A DNA stretch of 28,205 nucleotides from JAHELQ01 sp965603365 (GTDB lineage Bacteria > Acidobacteriota > Aminicenantia > UBA2199), in contig CBFDCR010000065.1 of NCBI GenBank assembly GCA_965603365.1, positions 1 to 28,205 on the forward strand, in the 5' to 3' direction. Shown one piece after another: positions 8,409 to 16,590 of the stretch. Below the pieces are notes generated by a model. It was not told the DNA's origin, ran no database searches, and saw only the letters and a program-made list of their open reading frames with translations. The position numbers were made by a program, and so were the translations under genes. Numbering within the stretch: position 1 is the stretch's first letter; each line of letters opens with the position of its first letter.

Positions 8409-8518
8409 CCCCTATTTCATTTTTTTTATTTTTTTGAGAACATGATCGGCCCTTCCCACAAACATATTTTAACCGGCAAACGTATATATATACTTAAGTT
8501 CATTCGAGGAGAATATAG

Positions 8519-10642
8519 ATGAAGTTAAAAAGAGTAATTTTAATATTTATTGTCATAGGTCTCTTCTTTTCGGTACGGGCCGATGAGGGCATGTGGCTGC
8601 CCCACCAGATGAAGGATCTGAATCTTAAAGAGCTGGGCCTCCGGATGGACCCGGAAGATCTTTATAAAAAAGACGGTACCGGCTTGATGAGCGCCGTGGT
8701 CCATCTGGGCGGCGGCACCGGGGAATTTGTCAGCCCCAAAGGACTCATCCTGACCAACCACCACGTGGCCTACGGCGCTATTCAGCGGGCCTCCAGCAAA
8801 GAGAAAGACTACCTGACGCACGGCTTCCTGGCTGAGACGATAAAGGAGGAGATCCCGGCCCCCGGCTATATTGCCGATGTACTGCTGGGCTATCAAGAGG
8901 TAACGGCGGAGGTGCTGTCTGCGGTGCGGCCCAATATGAGCTACAAGGACAAATACAAGGCCATTGAAAAGAGGAAAAAGACCATCATTGCCCGGGCAGA
9001 ACGAAAAGGTAAAGATATTCGCTGCACCTTAAGGGAGATGTACAGCGGTAATCAATACTACCTCTTTACATTTAAACGGCTCAACGACCTCCGACTGGTT
9101 TATGCCCCCCCCAGCGCTATCGGCCACGTCGGCGGCGATGTGGACACCTGGCTGTGGCCGCGGCATACCGGCGACTTCACCTGCATCAGGGCCTACGTCT
9201 CGCCCGACGGCAGCGCTGCGGATTACAGCCCCGCCAATGTGCCCTACTCCCCCAAAGCCTTTTTAAGAGTCTCCCCCCAGGGCGCCAGGCCCGGCGATTT
9301 TACCTTTGTGATGGGCTATCCCGGCAGAACCTTTCGCAACCAGACCCTGGCAGAACTGCAGTACGATATCCGGCAGTTGGCCAAACGAAAAGATTTTTAC
9401 GAAGAGGTGGCGGCCTTCTTCGAGAAGGCGGAAAAAGATGACCGGGAAATCCAGATCAAATATGCCTCCAAAGTCAGGGGGCTGAATAACTCCATCAAGA
9501 ACCGGGAAGCCAAGCTAAAAGGCATGAAGGCCGTGGGCATCCTGGATCAAAAGAGAGCGCAGATGGCGGAATTTTCCCGGCAGCAGCAGGGCACTATTTT
9601 AACGGAAATCGCCGCCTTTATGGAAAAATACGGCGACTTCCGGGAAAAGCAGGACCGGTTGTCCAACATCGTGGATCGCCGCCTCGGCTCGGCAGTGATC
9701 AGCCTCGGCTATACGATCTATCGCGTCGCCGTGGAGGGACAGAAATCGGACATGGAGCGGGACCCCCGCTATCAGCAGCGCAACCTGCCGCTGATCAAGA
9801 TGCGGATGCAGTTGGCGGAAAGGGGCTACCACCCCGAAGTGGAGAGGGCCTACATCAAGTACCAGTTCAAAAAGATGCTGGATACGCCGGTGGAGGCAGT
9901 GCCGGCGGCGTTCAAAGAGTTGCTCTCCAAAAAGTCGGCAGCGGCCGTCGACGAATACGTGGATCACCTGTTCGATCACACCCAATTGATGAATCCCGAA
10001 GCCCGGCAAAAGATGCTGGGTATGAACCTCCGCCGGTTGAGGCAGTTAAAAGACCCGATCATCGAACTGGCGGCCAACCTGGAGAAGGAGTTACAAACCT
10101 TGCGGGAAGAGGAGAAGGCCATTGACCAGGAATATGCGGACCTGAAAAAAGCATATATTGGCGCCTGGCTGAAAATGAAGGGGGGAATACTGGCCCCGGA
10201 TGCCAACGGCACCATCCGTTTCACCTACGGCCCGGTGGAGGGCTATCGACCCCGGGATGCCGTCTACTTCACCCCCATCACCACCCTGACGGGGGTCATC
10301 GAGAAGGAGCAGGAGGAGTTCCCCTTCCGGGTACCGGAAAAGCTCAAAGAACTGTATCAAAAAAAAGATTACGGCCCCTATGCAGACTCCCAAACCGGCA
10401 AGATGCCGGTCTGTTTCCTCAACACCACCAATGTCACCGGCGGCAGTTCCGGCTCCCCGGCCCTGAATGCCCGGGGTGAACAGGTGGGCATCGTATTCGA
10501 CATGACCTACGAGAGCGTGATCGGCGACTATTACATCGTCCCGGAACTCCAGCGCACCATCATGGTGGACATCCGCTACGTCCTCTTCGTCACCCACAAG
10601 TTCGCCGGCGCCCTTCACATCATCCGGGAACTGGGACTTTAA
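8519..10642 (+). CDS. S46-family serine dipeptidyl peptidase (DPP7/DPP11-like)
   Basis: A 707-residue periplasmic exopeptidase with a Sec signal peptide (residues 1-21). S46 enzymes remove dipeptides from the N-termini of peptides and are typical of amino-acid-fermenting bacteria. The chymotrypsin-fold triad is visible: His82 in ILTNHHVAYGA, Asp219 in WPRHTGDF and Ser646 in GGSSGSPALN; their spacing (137 and 427) agrees with characterised S46 enzymes. The helical cap domain occupies about 280-530. The segment after the nucleophile reads G-I-V-F-D-M-T-Y-E where DPP7/DPP11 usually have F-D-(G/R)-N-W-E, so the specificity pocket may differ. The start follows GAGGAG 8 nt upstream. It is a single gene, transcribed away from tetR. 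Confidence 0.92.
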   Translation: MKLKRVILIFIVIGLFFSVRADEGMWLPHQMKDLNLKELGLRMDPEDLYKKDGTGLMSAVVHLGGGTGEFVSPKGLILTNHHVAYGAIQRASSKEKDYLTHGFLAETIKEEIPAPGYIADVLLGYQEVTAEVLSAVRPNMSYKDKYKAIEKRKKTIIARAERKGKDIRCTLREMYSGNQYYLFTFKRLNDLRLVYAPPSAIGHVGGDVDTWLWPRHTGDFTCIRAYVSPDGSAADYSPANVPYSPKAFLRVSPQGARPGDFTFVMGYPGRTFRNQTLAELQYDIRQLAKRKDFYEEVAAFFEKAEKDDREIQIKYASKVRGLNNSIKNREAKLKGMKAVGILDQKRAQMAEFSRQQQGTILTEIAAFMEKYGDFREKQDRLSNIVDRRLGSAVISLGYTIYRVAVEGQKSDMERDPRYQQRNLPLIKMRMQLAERGYHPEVERAYIKYQFKKMLDTPVEAVPAAFKELLSKKSAAAVDEYVDHLFDHTQLMNPEARQKMLGMNLRRLRQLKDPIIELAANLEKELQTLREEEKAIDQEYADLKKAYIGAWLKMKGGILAPDANGTIRFTYGPVEGYRPRDAVYFTPITTLTGVIEKEQEEFPFRVPEKLKELYQKKDYGPYADSQTGKMPVCFLNTTNVTGGSSGSPALNARGEQVGIVFDMTYESVIGDYYIVPELQRTIMVDIRYVLFVTHKFAGALHIIRELGL

Positions 10643-10703
10643 ATTGTCCTGCACCAATTAATGGTAGGTATTTTAACAAAAAAAATTTTTTCGTAAGCAA
10701 CTA

Positions 10704-10731
10704 TTGATTTTTTTCCCCGACTCGCTATAAT
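10704..10731 (+). promoter_or_regulatory. Promoter of small peptide gene 1
   Basis: TTGATT (10704-10709) and a consensus TATAAT (10726-10731) are separated by 16 bp, with a T-rich start to the spacer. The same arrangement, -35 plus T-run plus 16-bp spacing, precedes the two related peptide genes at 14272 and 20051. A consensus ribosome binding site (GAGGAGG) follows before the ATG at 10781. Confidence 0.7.
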
Positions 10732-10780
10732 ATCAAATAAGTACAAATAAAAAATGCCAATAAAAGTGAGGAGGGGTAAC

Positions 10781-11062
10781 ATGGCAAATGAAAGTATGAG
10801 AAACTTTGACGTCTTAATGACCCGTATTTCGAAATTCGTTTATATGTGCGGCGACCCAGACGTAGATGAGAAAGAGCTTAAAGAACTCAAAAAAAAAGCC
10901 GAAGCTGCGCTAAAGACTCTTTATCTCGTTTTAGGACGGACAAAACCGGGAAAACCTGAGCCGCCACCAGAATTAAAAGTAGAGACAAGTCTATTACGTG
11001 CCACAGGTCTGGCGGGAGAACCAACAAATCAACAGTGTGAAGGGTCCTTACCATGGAGTTGA
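10781..11062 (+). CDS. Small peptide 1, putative RiPP precursor with C-terminal CxGxxPW tail
   Basis: A 93-residue protein with no signal peptide. Residues 8-52 are predicted amphipathic helix (ISKFVYMC, then DEKELKELKKKAEAALKTLY), 53-65 are Pro/Lys-rich, and the protein ends TNQQCEGSLPWS. The helix region resembles the peptides at 14272 and 20051, and the tail matches that of the 20051 peptide (QCLGGKPWL), giving a shared Q-C-x-G-x-x-P-W-x ending. I chose ATG 10781, 5 nt after GAGGAGGGG, over an in-frame ATG 27 nt upstream that precedes this site. The gene ends 10 bp from the convergent kinase gene. A leader-plus-core precursor modified by the radical SAM protein at 14441 is my inference; no database family is recognised. 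Confidence 0.7.
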   Translation: MANESMRNFDVLMTRISKFVYMCGDPDVDEKELKELKKKAEAALKTLYLVLGRTKPGKPEPPPELKVETSLLRATGLAGEPTNQQCEGSLPWS

Positions 11063-11072
11063 CAGTTTATAA

Positions 11073-14000
11073 TTAATCCTGTAATTTAGAAAGCTGTGTG
11101 CTGGCATCCGTCAACTCTGAGACGCCTGATTCCGCCTTGTCCCATAAACCTATAAATTTATTATAATTCTCAATCGCCTTACCCTCCCAGCCTTTTTTCT
11201 GATAACACTTTCCCAGCTCATAAAAACTCTTCACATAAATGGCACCAAACAGTAACCTGCCGAATGTCAGCGAACCGATCTCCTCATATGTCCGGATGGC
11301 ACTGTCAATATCCCCAATACGATAATATATCGAGGCCAGGGCGTCCAGATACAGGGCATGTGGATCATCATCATGGCTTTGCTTGTACAACAATGACTGA
11401 CTTGCCTCTCTTAGTAAATTTACTACCCCATTAAAATCTTTTCTTTGGGCAGCGATCAATCCCTTCAAAAAACAGATATTTCTAAGAGGTATCTTACCGT
11501 AGAACGGTTCCGGCAAATTTTCCAACTCCGATACAACAGCCTCTGCTTTCTCCATATCATCCATTTGCAGATAGACCTGCCCCAGGTTAAACAGGGCCAT
11601 CCTCTTCAGGAACAACAATTCATTCATCTTTTCGATCAGCTTGAGGGCCCGGCGGGCCGCATTTAAGGCCTCTTTGGGGTGACCGAACTGGAGGTTCACC
11701 TGGGCGGCCAGCATTTCAAATTCCGCCTCAAATTCCTTTGATTCATATTCCCTGGAATGTCTTATGCCATCCTGAATCGACTGCCGACTCTTCTCAAATT
11801 GCCCCTGCTCAAGGTACAAACAGGTCAACCAGTGGTAACCCTTTGAGAAGGCAAAGAGTTTTTCCGTCTCCGTCAAACTCTTGTATATCTTCTCTGCCTC
11901 TAAGTAATCCCCTGCCGCCTGGCAGATGTTTCCCATATTGATTCGATATCTGGTATTTTCAGGATCTTTTTTTAAAGCCTGCTGCGCCTCACCGCGGGCA
12001 AGATCGTATTTATTCTGACATAGGTGTACCCTGCTTAGATAAAAATGTATAAAAGGTTGCCAGCCAAATACTTCCTCAGCCGACTCAACAATATCCAATG
12101 CCTCATCATAGCGGCCCAATCTCATATAGAGGTTTATCAGATTCTCATAAGCACTTTGTCTATGCTTATTTATTTTAATGACATTTTGAAAACATGCCAA
12201 TGCTTTTTCCCACTCTTCCAGGCTGCGATATTTCGACCCCAGGAAAAGATATCCCTCCTCATCGTCAGGATATTCTCTCAATAATTCTTGATATACTTCG
12301 ATGGCCTTTTTTCGATCTGACTTTACCCTGGAGTATTCAAATCCCCGAATCATATAGAACTCTTTTGCCGATACCCGTTCTTTTAATTCAAGTGCCCTAT
12401 CAGTATACCTGTAAATTTCACTGTTATCGCCGATATAGCTGTAATTTAGAGCAATATAATAATGGGCCAGGGCAAATTCGGGGTCGATTTCCACCGCCTT
12501 CTTCAGCTCCTCGATACTTTCTTCAGACTTTCCATCGTTGTAATAAGACATTCCGGCTGCATAATATCGAAGCGCCTCGGTGGAATCTGTTGTAATCTTG
12601 CCGACTTCTTCGTCGTAATCGGCGCGGATCTCTTCCCAGGAGAGGTTGAATTTACGTTTGATCTGGGGGGTCAGTCCATCCAACATGGCATGAAAACTTT
12701 CCACCCCTTTTCCGTCCTCATCGACAGAAAACAAAGATTGATGACTCTCGGCATCGATGACTTCGACAATGACCCGGAAATTATCCCCCGCTTTGGAGAG
12801 TTTTCCTTTTAAAAGAAAATTCACGTTGCCCCGGGAGGCCACCTCTTTGAGAGCCTCAGGGGAATACATATCATTCTCCAGATAGTTGCCTTCTGTCAAA
12901 ATCCGGCGGAGTCGATTTTCCGGCAGTACCCGGAAATAGATAGATTGATCCAGGTCGGCGGTCAATAGAATCGCCAGGTTTCGTTCCCATTGGTCCAGGC
13001 TTTGTTCCTCTGTAAGGTTATCAAAATACAACACCGCCATGGATTTCTTCTTAGAATCCAATTCCCCATCCCGATTCAAAACAAGAATGCCTAAAAGAAC
13101 GATTACGATCATCCATAAGGCAACCCTTAGATATTTCCTGATGCGAATGATCCAGAAAAAGGGGCCCGCCTTGACCCTTTCCTCATCCAGATCGCTGACA
13201 ATCTCCGTTACACTCTGGTAACGGCGCTGGGGTTTCTTTTCCAGGCATTTGAGAATCAGTTTGTCCAGGTAGGTGGAGATCTGCCGATTGGATTTGGAGG
13301 GCATGGAGGGAACCTCATGCAGATGCTTCTGGATATAACCCAGGACCGTCTCCGAAGTAAACAGCGGCTTGCCGGTCATCATCTCGTACATAATGCAGCC
13401 CAGGGCATAAATATCGGTCCGCTGATCCACATCATGCCCCTTTGCCTGTTCCGGGGATATGTATTCCGGGGTGGCCAATATCTTGCTGGTTAAACGGGCC
13501 CGGCCTCCTTCCAGGGACTTGGCCAGCCCAAAGTCGGCGATGTAGATATGTTCAGCCTTATCAATCAAGATATTATGGGGCTTTAAGTCCAGGTGCACGA
13601 TTCCCTTGCGATGGGCTGCCTGAAGCCCCAGGCAGATCTGACGGCAAATATGCAAGGCTCTTTGAATGTCGAGGGGGCCCGATTTCATGATCAGATCGTC
13701 CAGGCTCTCCCCTTCAACATACTGCATCGAAATGAACTTGATGCCCTCCACGTCGCCGAAGTCGTGGATTCGCACCACATTTTCATGGGTGATTTCCCGG
13801 GCCAACAAAATCTCTTTTTTGAACTGCTGAATAAAGCGGGTACTCCTGTTAAATTCCGGATGGATGATCTTTAGGGCCACCACAATATTGAGTTCAAGAT
13901 CTTTCGCCGTATACACGCTGCCCATCCCGCCCCGACCCACTTCTTCCAGGATTCGATAGCGTTCTCCAAAAACATCGCCCAATTTAAATTTAAACTCCGT

Positions 14001-14123
14001 CTCCAGCCTGGCATCCCTGGTAAGACTGCGGGAGGAGTCGGCTCTCGATACCAATACCGTACCGCATTGGCTGCAACTCCTGGTACCTTCGATATTATTA
14101 AAGCCGCATTTTGGACACTTCAT
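11073..14123 (-). CDS. Zinc-ribbon Ser/Thr protein kinase with TolB-like domain and TPR repeats
   Basis: A 1016-residue membrane kinase. N-terminal zinc ribbon (CPKC at 3-6 and CSQC at 17-20). Protein kinase domain about 55-312: G-loop GRGGMGSVY, ATP-binding Lys85, catalytic loop HLDLKPHN with Asp179, DFG with Asp197, and TPEYISPEQ activation segment. It is an HLD rather than HRD kinase but otherwise looks active. One transmembrane helix at about 334-350. Then a TolB/FlgO-like domain (from AVLYFDNLTEE) and roughly ten TPR units to the C-terminus. The zinc ribbon and kinase would be cytoplasmic and the TPRs periplasmic. ATG 14123 is chosen because it begins the zinc ribbon and lies about 35 nt after the predicted transcription start; the TTG at 14177 is upstream of the -10. 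The gene is flanked by small peptide genes on both sides. Confidence 0.9.
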   Translation of the reverse strand: MKCPKCGFNNIEGTRSCSQCGTVLVSRADSSRSLTRDARLETEFKFKLGDVFGERYRILEEVGRGGMGSVYTAKDLELNIVVALKIIHPEFNRSTRFIQQFKKEILLAREITHENVVRIHDFGDVEGIKFISMQYVEGESLDDLIMKSGPLDIQRALHICRQICLGLQAAHRKGIVHLDLKPHNILIDKAEHIYIADFGLAKSLEGGRARLTSKILATPEYISPEQAKGHDVDQRTDIYALGCIMYEMMTGKPLFTSETVLGYIQKHLHEVPSMPSKSNRQISTYLDKLILKCLEKKPQRRYQSVTEIVSDLDEERVKAGPFFWIIRIRKYLRVALWMIVIVLLGILVLNRDGELDSKKKSMAVLYFDNLTEEQSLDQWERNLAILLTADLDQSIYFRVLPENRLRRILTEGNYLENDMYSPEALKEVASRGNVNFLLKGKLSKAGDNFRVIVEVIDAESHQSLFSVDEDGKGVESFHAMLDGLTPQIKRKFNLSWEEIRADYDEEVGKITTDSTEALRYYAAGMSYYNDGKSEESIEELKKAVEIDPEFALAHYYIALNYSYIGDNSEIYRYTDRALELKERVSAKEFYMIRGFEYSRVKSDRKKAIEVYQELLREYPDDEEGYLFLGSKYRSLEEWEKALACFQNVIKINKHRQSAYENLINLYMRLGRYDEALDIVESAEEVFGWQPFIHFYLSRVHLCQNKYDLARGEAQQALKKDPENTRYRINMGNICQAAGDYLEAEKIYKSLTETEKLFAFSKGYHWLTCLYLEQGQFEKSRQSIQDGIRHSREYESKEFEAEFEMLAAQVNLQFGHPKEALNAARRALKLIEKMNELLFLKRMALFNLGQVYLQMDDMEKAEAVVSELENLPEPFYGKIPLRNICFLKGLIAAQRKDFNGVVNLLREASQSLLYKQSHDDDPHALYLDALASIYYRIGDIDSAIRTYEEIGSLTFGRLLFGAIYVKSFYELGKCYQKKGWEGKAIENYNKFIGLWDKAESGVSELTDASTQLSKLQD

Positions 14124-14164
14124 TGCCGTAATAGAGCCGTTTGAAAAACTGCCATCGAATTGAA

Positions 14165-14193
14165 AATATAACAGCAAAGGTAAATGAAGTCAA
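14165..14193 (-). promoter_or_regulatory. Promoter of the zinc-ribbon kinase gene
   Basis: Reading the minus strand, TTGACT (14193-14188) and TATATT (14170-14165) are 17 bp apart. Transcription would begin near 14158. It is divergent from the promoter of small peptide gene 2, whose -35 starts at 14224, so the two could share regulatory DNA. Confidence 0.6.
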
Positions 14194-14223
14194 ATATAGT
14201 TGACTGAAAAAACCATTTTTTAA

Positions 14224-14251
14224 TTGACATTTTTCCTCCAACTGATAAAAT
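14224..14251 (+). promoter_or_regulatory. Promoter of small peptide 2 and radical SAM operon
   Basis: TTGACA (14224-14229) and TAAAAT (14246-14251) with a 16-bp spacer that begins with a T run, matching the promoters of the other two peptide genes. The leader is short, and GGAGGG stands 5 nt before the ATG at 14272. Confidence 0.7.
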
Positions 14252-14271
14252 TCAATCTATGGAGGGCACAA

Positions 14272-14460
14272 ATGCCAGATCTAAATCCTTACCTCCTCAG
14301 AATAAAGGAATTTTTAGAGGCCGTACCCACCGAACAGGGCAAAAAGGTGGATTGGCATGAGGTAATGGAAAGAAAGGAGGCCGCCCAGATGGCGCTTCTG
14401 GCACTCTCAAAAACAGTAAAAGGGAGCGAACCCAAAACAGATGAATCTTTCCATACTTAA
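14272..14460 (+). CDS. Small peptide 2, leader-like paralogue lacking the CxGxxPW tail
   Basis: A 62-residue peptide. Residues 9-47 (IKEFLEAV ... VDW ... RKEAAQMALLAL) align by eye with the peptide at 20051 (SNFIEAV ... ADW ... KKEAAQAAMVKL), so the two share an ancestor. Unlike the other two copies it has no Cys, Pro-Trp or double Gly at the end; it stops in a polar tail (SEPKTDESFHT). Its last 20 bp overlap the start of the radical SAM gene in another frame, so translation of the two is probably coupled. Start chosen by GGAGGG before ATG 14272. It could be a precursor whose core was lost, or a leader-like helper presented to the enzyme. Confidence 0.7.
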   Translation: MPDLNPYLLRIKEFLEAVPTEQGKKVDWHEVMERKEAAQMALLALSKTVKGSEPKTDESFHT

Positions 14461-15511
14461 TTTCATCGTTACCGAGGACTGCAATTTTAACTGCACCTAT
14501 TGTCGCCAGAAAAGGGGTAGAGAATACCTGTCTGTCGGGGATATCGAAAAATGCATAGATTTATTTTATCCCCGCCTGTCGGGGGAATGTTCGGTCACCT
14601 TCTACGGCGGAGAGCCGCTGTTGGCCATTGAACAGATCCGGCACACCGTGAAGGTATGTGAATCGAGCAGGCTAACTTCTAAAAAAAAGTTCCGCTATAC
14701 CGTCACCACCAACGGCAGCCTCATGAATCGTGAAATCATTCGCTTCTTAGACCGCCATAAATTCTCAGTCTATTTGAGCTTCGACGGCCTGGCCCAGGAG
14801 ACTTCCCGAACGGCGGGAAGTTTTAAGCACATTTTGTCAATTATCCCCCGACTGAAAGAGCAGCCGGACATCGAGATATCGGTCATCAGTGTGTTTAGCC
14901 CGGCCACCGTTTCCTATATTTCAAAATCCATCTCCTTTATCCTCGGTTTAGGGATTCCTAAGATTCGCCTCTCCCTCGACTTCAGTCAACCCTGGGATGA
15001 CCGCTCCATCTCCCGCTTAAAAGCAGAGTTTGAGCGATTGAGGGTCATTCTATATAAATATTACAGTGAAATGGGAGCGATTCCCCTGTTGAATTTTCAA
15101 GATTACGAAGCCGGCGGTATCTTTGGCTGCGCCGGCGGAGAGACCCGCCTGGCCTTAACACCGGGGGGAATCCTGTGGGGATGTCACCGGGTCTGGAGCC
15201 ACTTCTGCGGCAGGCAGGAAAAAGGGGATTACCACAAATACAATTTCGGCAAGCTGGATGAATTCATTCAAGAGGAAAAAACGATCTACCCCAAAATCAT
15301 GGCCAACTACGCCAACCTGCGCCAGGACTACTCCTGGACCCCCGAAAAATTCTGTATCGAATGTGAAGAAGTCAGGCAGTGCGATGTGTGCCCCTTCTCC
15401 GCCGCCTCTTCAGGCTGCGTGATCGGCAAGATCCCCGCCTGGGTCTGCACCCTCATCCAACTGGAAAGAAAAGAAAGAAAAAAATTCCTCACCAAAATAA
15501 GCCCCCCCTAA
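14441..15511 (+). CDS. Radical SAM/SPASM peptide-modifying enzyme
   Basis: A 356-residue radical SAM protein. The [4Fe-4S]-SAM motif is C14-x3-C18-x2-C21 within TEDCNFNCTYC, followed by the YGGEPL motif (residues 55-60) and TTNG (89-92), the usual TIM-barrel markers. The C-terminal part is a Cys-rich SPASM-type domain: C230 and C248 in the GCAGGETRLALTPGGILWGC region, then C305, C308, C314, C317, C326 and C336, enough for two auxiliary clusters. SPASM proteins of this layout mature peptides (sactipeptides, ranthipeptides, C-C or C-N cross-links). The gene overlaps peptide gene 2 by 20 bp, making the small-peptide family the obvious substrate, though that is inference. Its last 191 coding bases before the end are exactly repeated at 19784-19974. 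Confidence 0.9.
   Translation: MNLSILNFIVTEDCNFNCTYCRQKRGREYLSVGDIEKCIDLFYPRLSGECSVTFYGGEPLLAIEQIRHTVKVCESSRLTSKKKFRYTVTTNGSLMNREIIRFLDRHKFSVYLSFDGLAQETSRTAGSFKHILSIIPRLKEQPDIEISVISVFSPATVSYISKSISFILGLGIPKIRLSLDFSQPWDDRSISRLKAEFERLRVILYKYYSEMGAIPLLNFQDYEAGGIFGCAGGETRLALTPGGILWGCHRVWSHFCGRQEKGDYHKYNFGKLDEFIQEEKTIYPKIMANYANLRQDYSWTPEKFCIECEEVRQCDVCPFSAASSGCVIGKIPAWVCTLIQLERKERKKFLTKISPP
15301..15491 (+). repeat. 191-bp direct repeat, copy 1 (3' end of radical SAM gene)
   Basis: Bases 15301-15491 are identical, by eye at every position, to 19784-19974. The identity stops abruptly on both sides. This copy is inside the intact radical SAM gene; the other is a fragment. The two bracket the minus-strand RiPP cluster. 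Confidence 0.9.
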
Positions 15512-15553
15512 CCCCCGTCCCGTCTTTTCACCATCAATCTAAAGAGAAATAAA

Positions 15554-16561
15554 TTAATCTATGTCGATTTGATGGAGTTCCCATTCTTCGTTGTCAATGT
15601 TTTCGACCAGTTGGTATAATTTGTTGTCTTGAATCGTGTATGGATAAAATTCCAATATGTTTTTCACCCGAATCGGGGTCATCGTTCTATTTAAAAGCTT
15701 CCCCTTCGTATTCAATACGATAAGGTCGCTCCGTTGAGAATCTCTTAAATATGTGAATATATAAATCCTGGCAGCATTCAGCCGGATATCTCTGATCGGG
15801 GGAAAAAACTGGGGGAAAACCAACACCTTCTCGATATATTCATAGAAGTTCTTGGTTCTGGGATCTTGCTTAAAATCATTCAGGATTTCCGACTTGTGAT
15901 TTTCGGTAATCTTGATATGTCTATATTCGGGCTTAATGGCGCGTAACTTTTCCCCATTACGGTCAAAGACATAAATCGTCCCGTCTTCACTTTCGATGAG
16001 TATGTCCTGGTTACAAATAGAAAAGAGCGGCAGCCGGCCAAAGGGATTCAAATTACTACCTCTACGTAAGTTGCTCTCTTGCCTGAAAATCTCCTTTGTT
16101 TTTTGCAAATTTGAGTCGCAAATATTTATTGTTGTATACCTCCGGTTATCTTCGACAATACTATCCACCCCGACAAATTTATCCCCCCATGGTTTGAATG
16201 GACCATTCAATTGGTGTGATTTAATCTCCCTTTCAAGCTTACCCTCTTTAGAAAAAAATGAAATTTTTCCGGGACTATGTATAACAAGAAGATTTAAATG
16301 AGGCATAACCGTTACCCCACCGGTAAAAATATTCACCTTGAACTCTCCAGGCCCTTCGCCGGTTTTGCCGAACCTTTTGATTAATTTCGACTCTTTGACT
16401 GAAAAGATAAATATCGATGCGCCCTCAGTAACATAGAGTCTATCGGACTCCATAACGATTGATTCCGGTTTATTTATTTCCTTTAATACCATTATGTTCT
16501 TGCCGGATTCAAAGCCAGCCAGAATAATAAGAATCGCTACCAAAAAGATTTTTTTCATCAT
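15554..16561 (-). CDS. Secreted 6-bladed beta-propeller protein of the RiPP cluster
   Basis: A protein of about 335 residues with a signal peptide (MKKIFLVAILIILAG). It contains repeated four-stranded units such as RLYVTEGASIFIFSV, LLVIHSPGKISFFSKEGKLER and ILIESEDGTIYVFDRNGEKL, and the phrase GKTGEGPGEF that is characteristic of the 6-bladed beta-propeller/NHL-like proteins found beside radical SAM peptide clusters in Bacteroidota. A role in sensing, binding or exporting the peptide is possible but unproven. Three ATG codons in a row follow AAGGAG; I took the second. The upstream end of the longer frame overlaps the next gene of the cluster. It is the last gene of the four-gene minus-strand cluster and is convergent with the radical SAM gene at 14441. 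Confidence 0.75.
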   Translation of the reverse strand: MMKKIFLVAILIILAGFESGKNIMVLKEINKPESIVMESDRLYVTEGASIFIFSVKESKLIKRFGKTGEGPGEFKVNIFTGGVTVMPHLNLLVIHSPGKISFFSKEGKLEREIKSHQLNGPFKPWGDKFVGVDSIVEDNRRYTTINICDSNLQKTKEIFRQESNLRRGSNLNPFGRLPLFSICNQDILIESEDGTIYVFDRNGEKLRAIKPEYRHIKITENHKSEILNDFKQDPRTKNFYEYIEKVLVFPQFFPPIRDIRLNAARIYIFTYLRDSQRSDLIVLNTKGKLLNRTMTPIRVKNILEFYPYTIQDNKLYQLVENIDNEEWELHQIDID

Positions 16562-16590
16562 CATATCTCCTTCATCATCTTTGGACACCT

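Noticed and set aside
14124..14177. Longer start (TTG 14177) for the zinc-ribbon kinase
   Set aside because: The TTG lies upstream of the predicted -10 element and transcription start; the zinc ribbon begins at ATG 14123.
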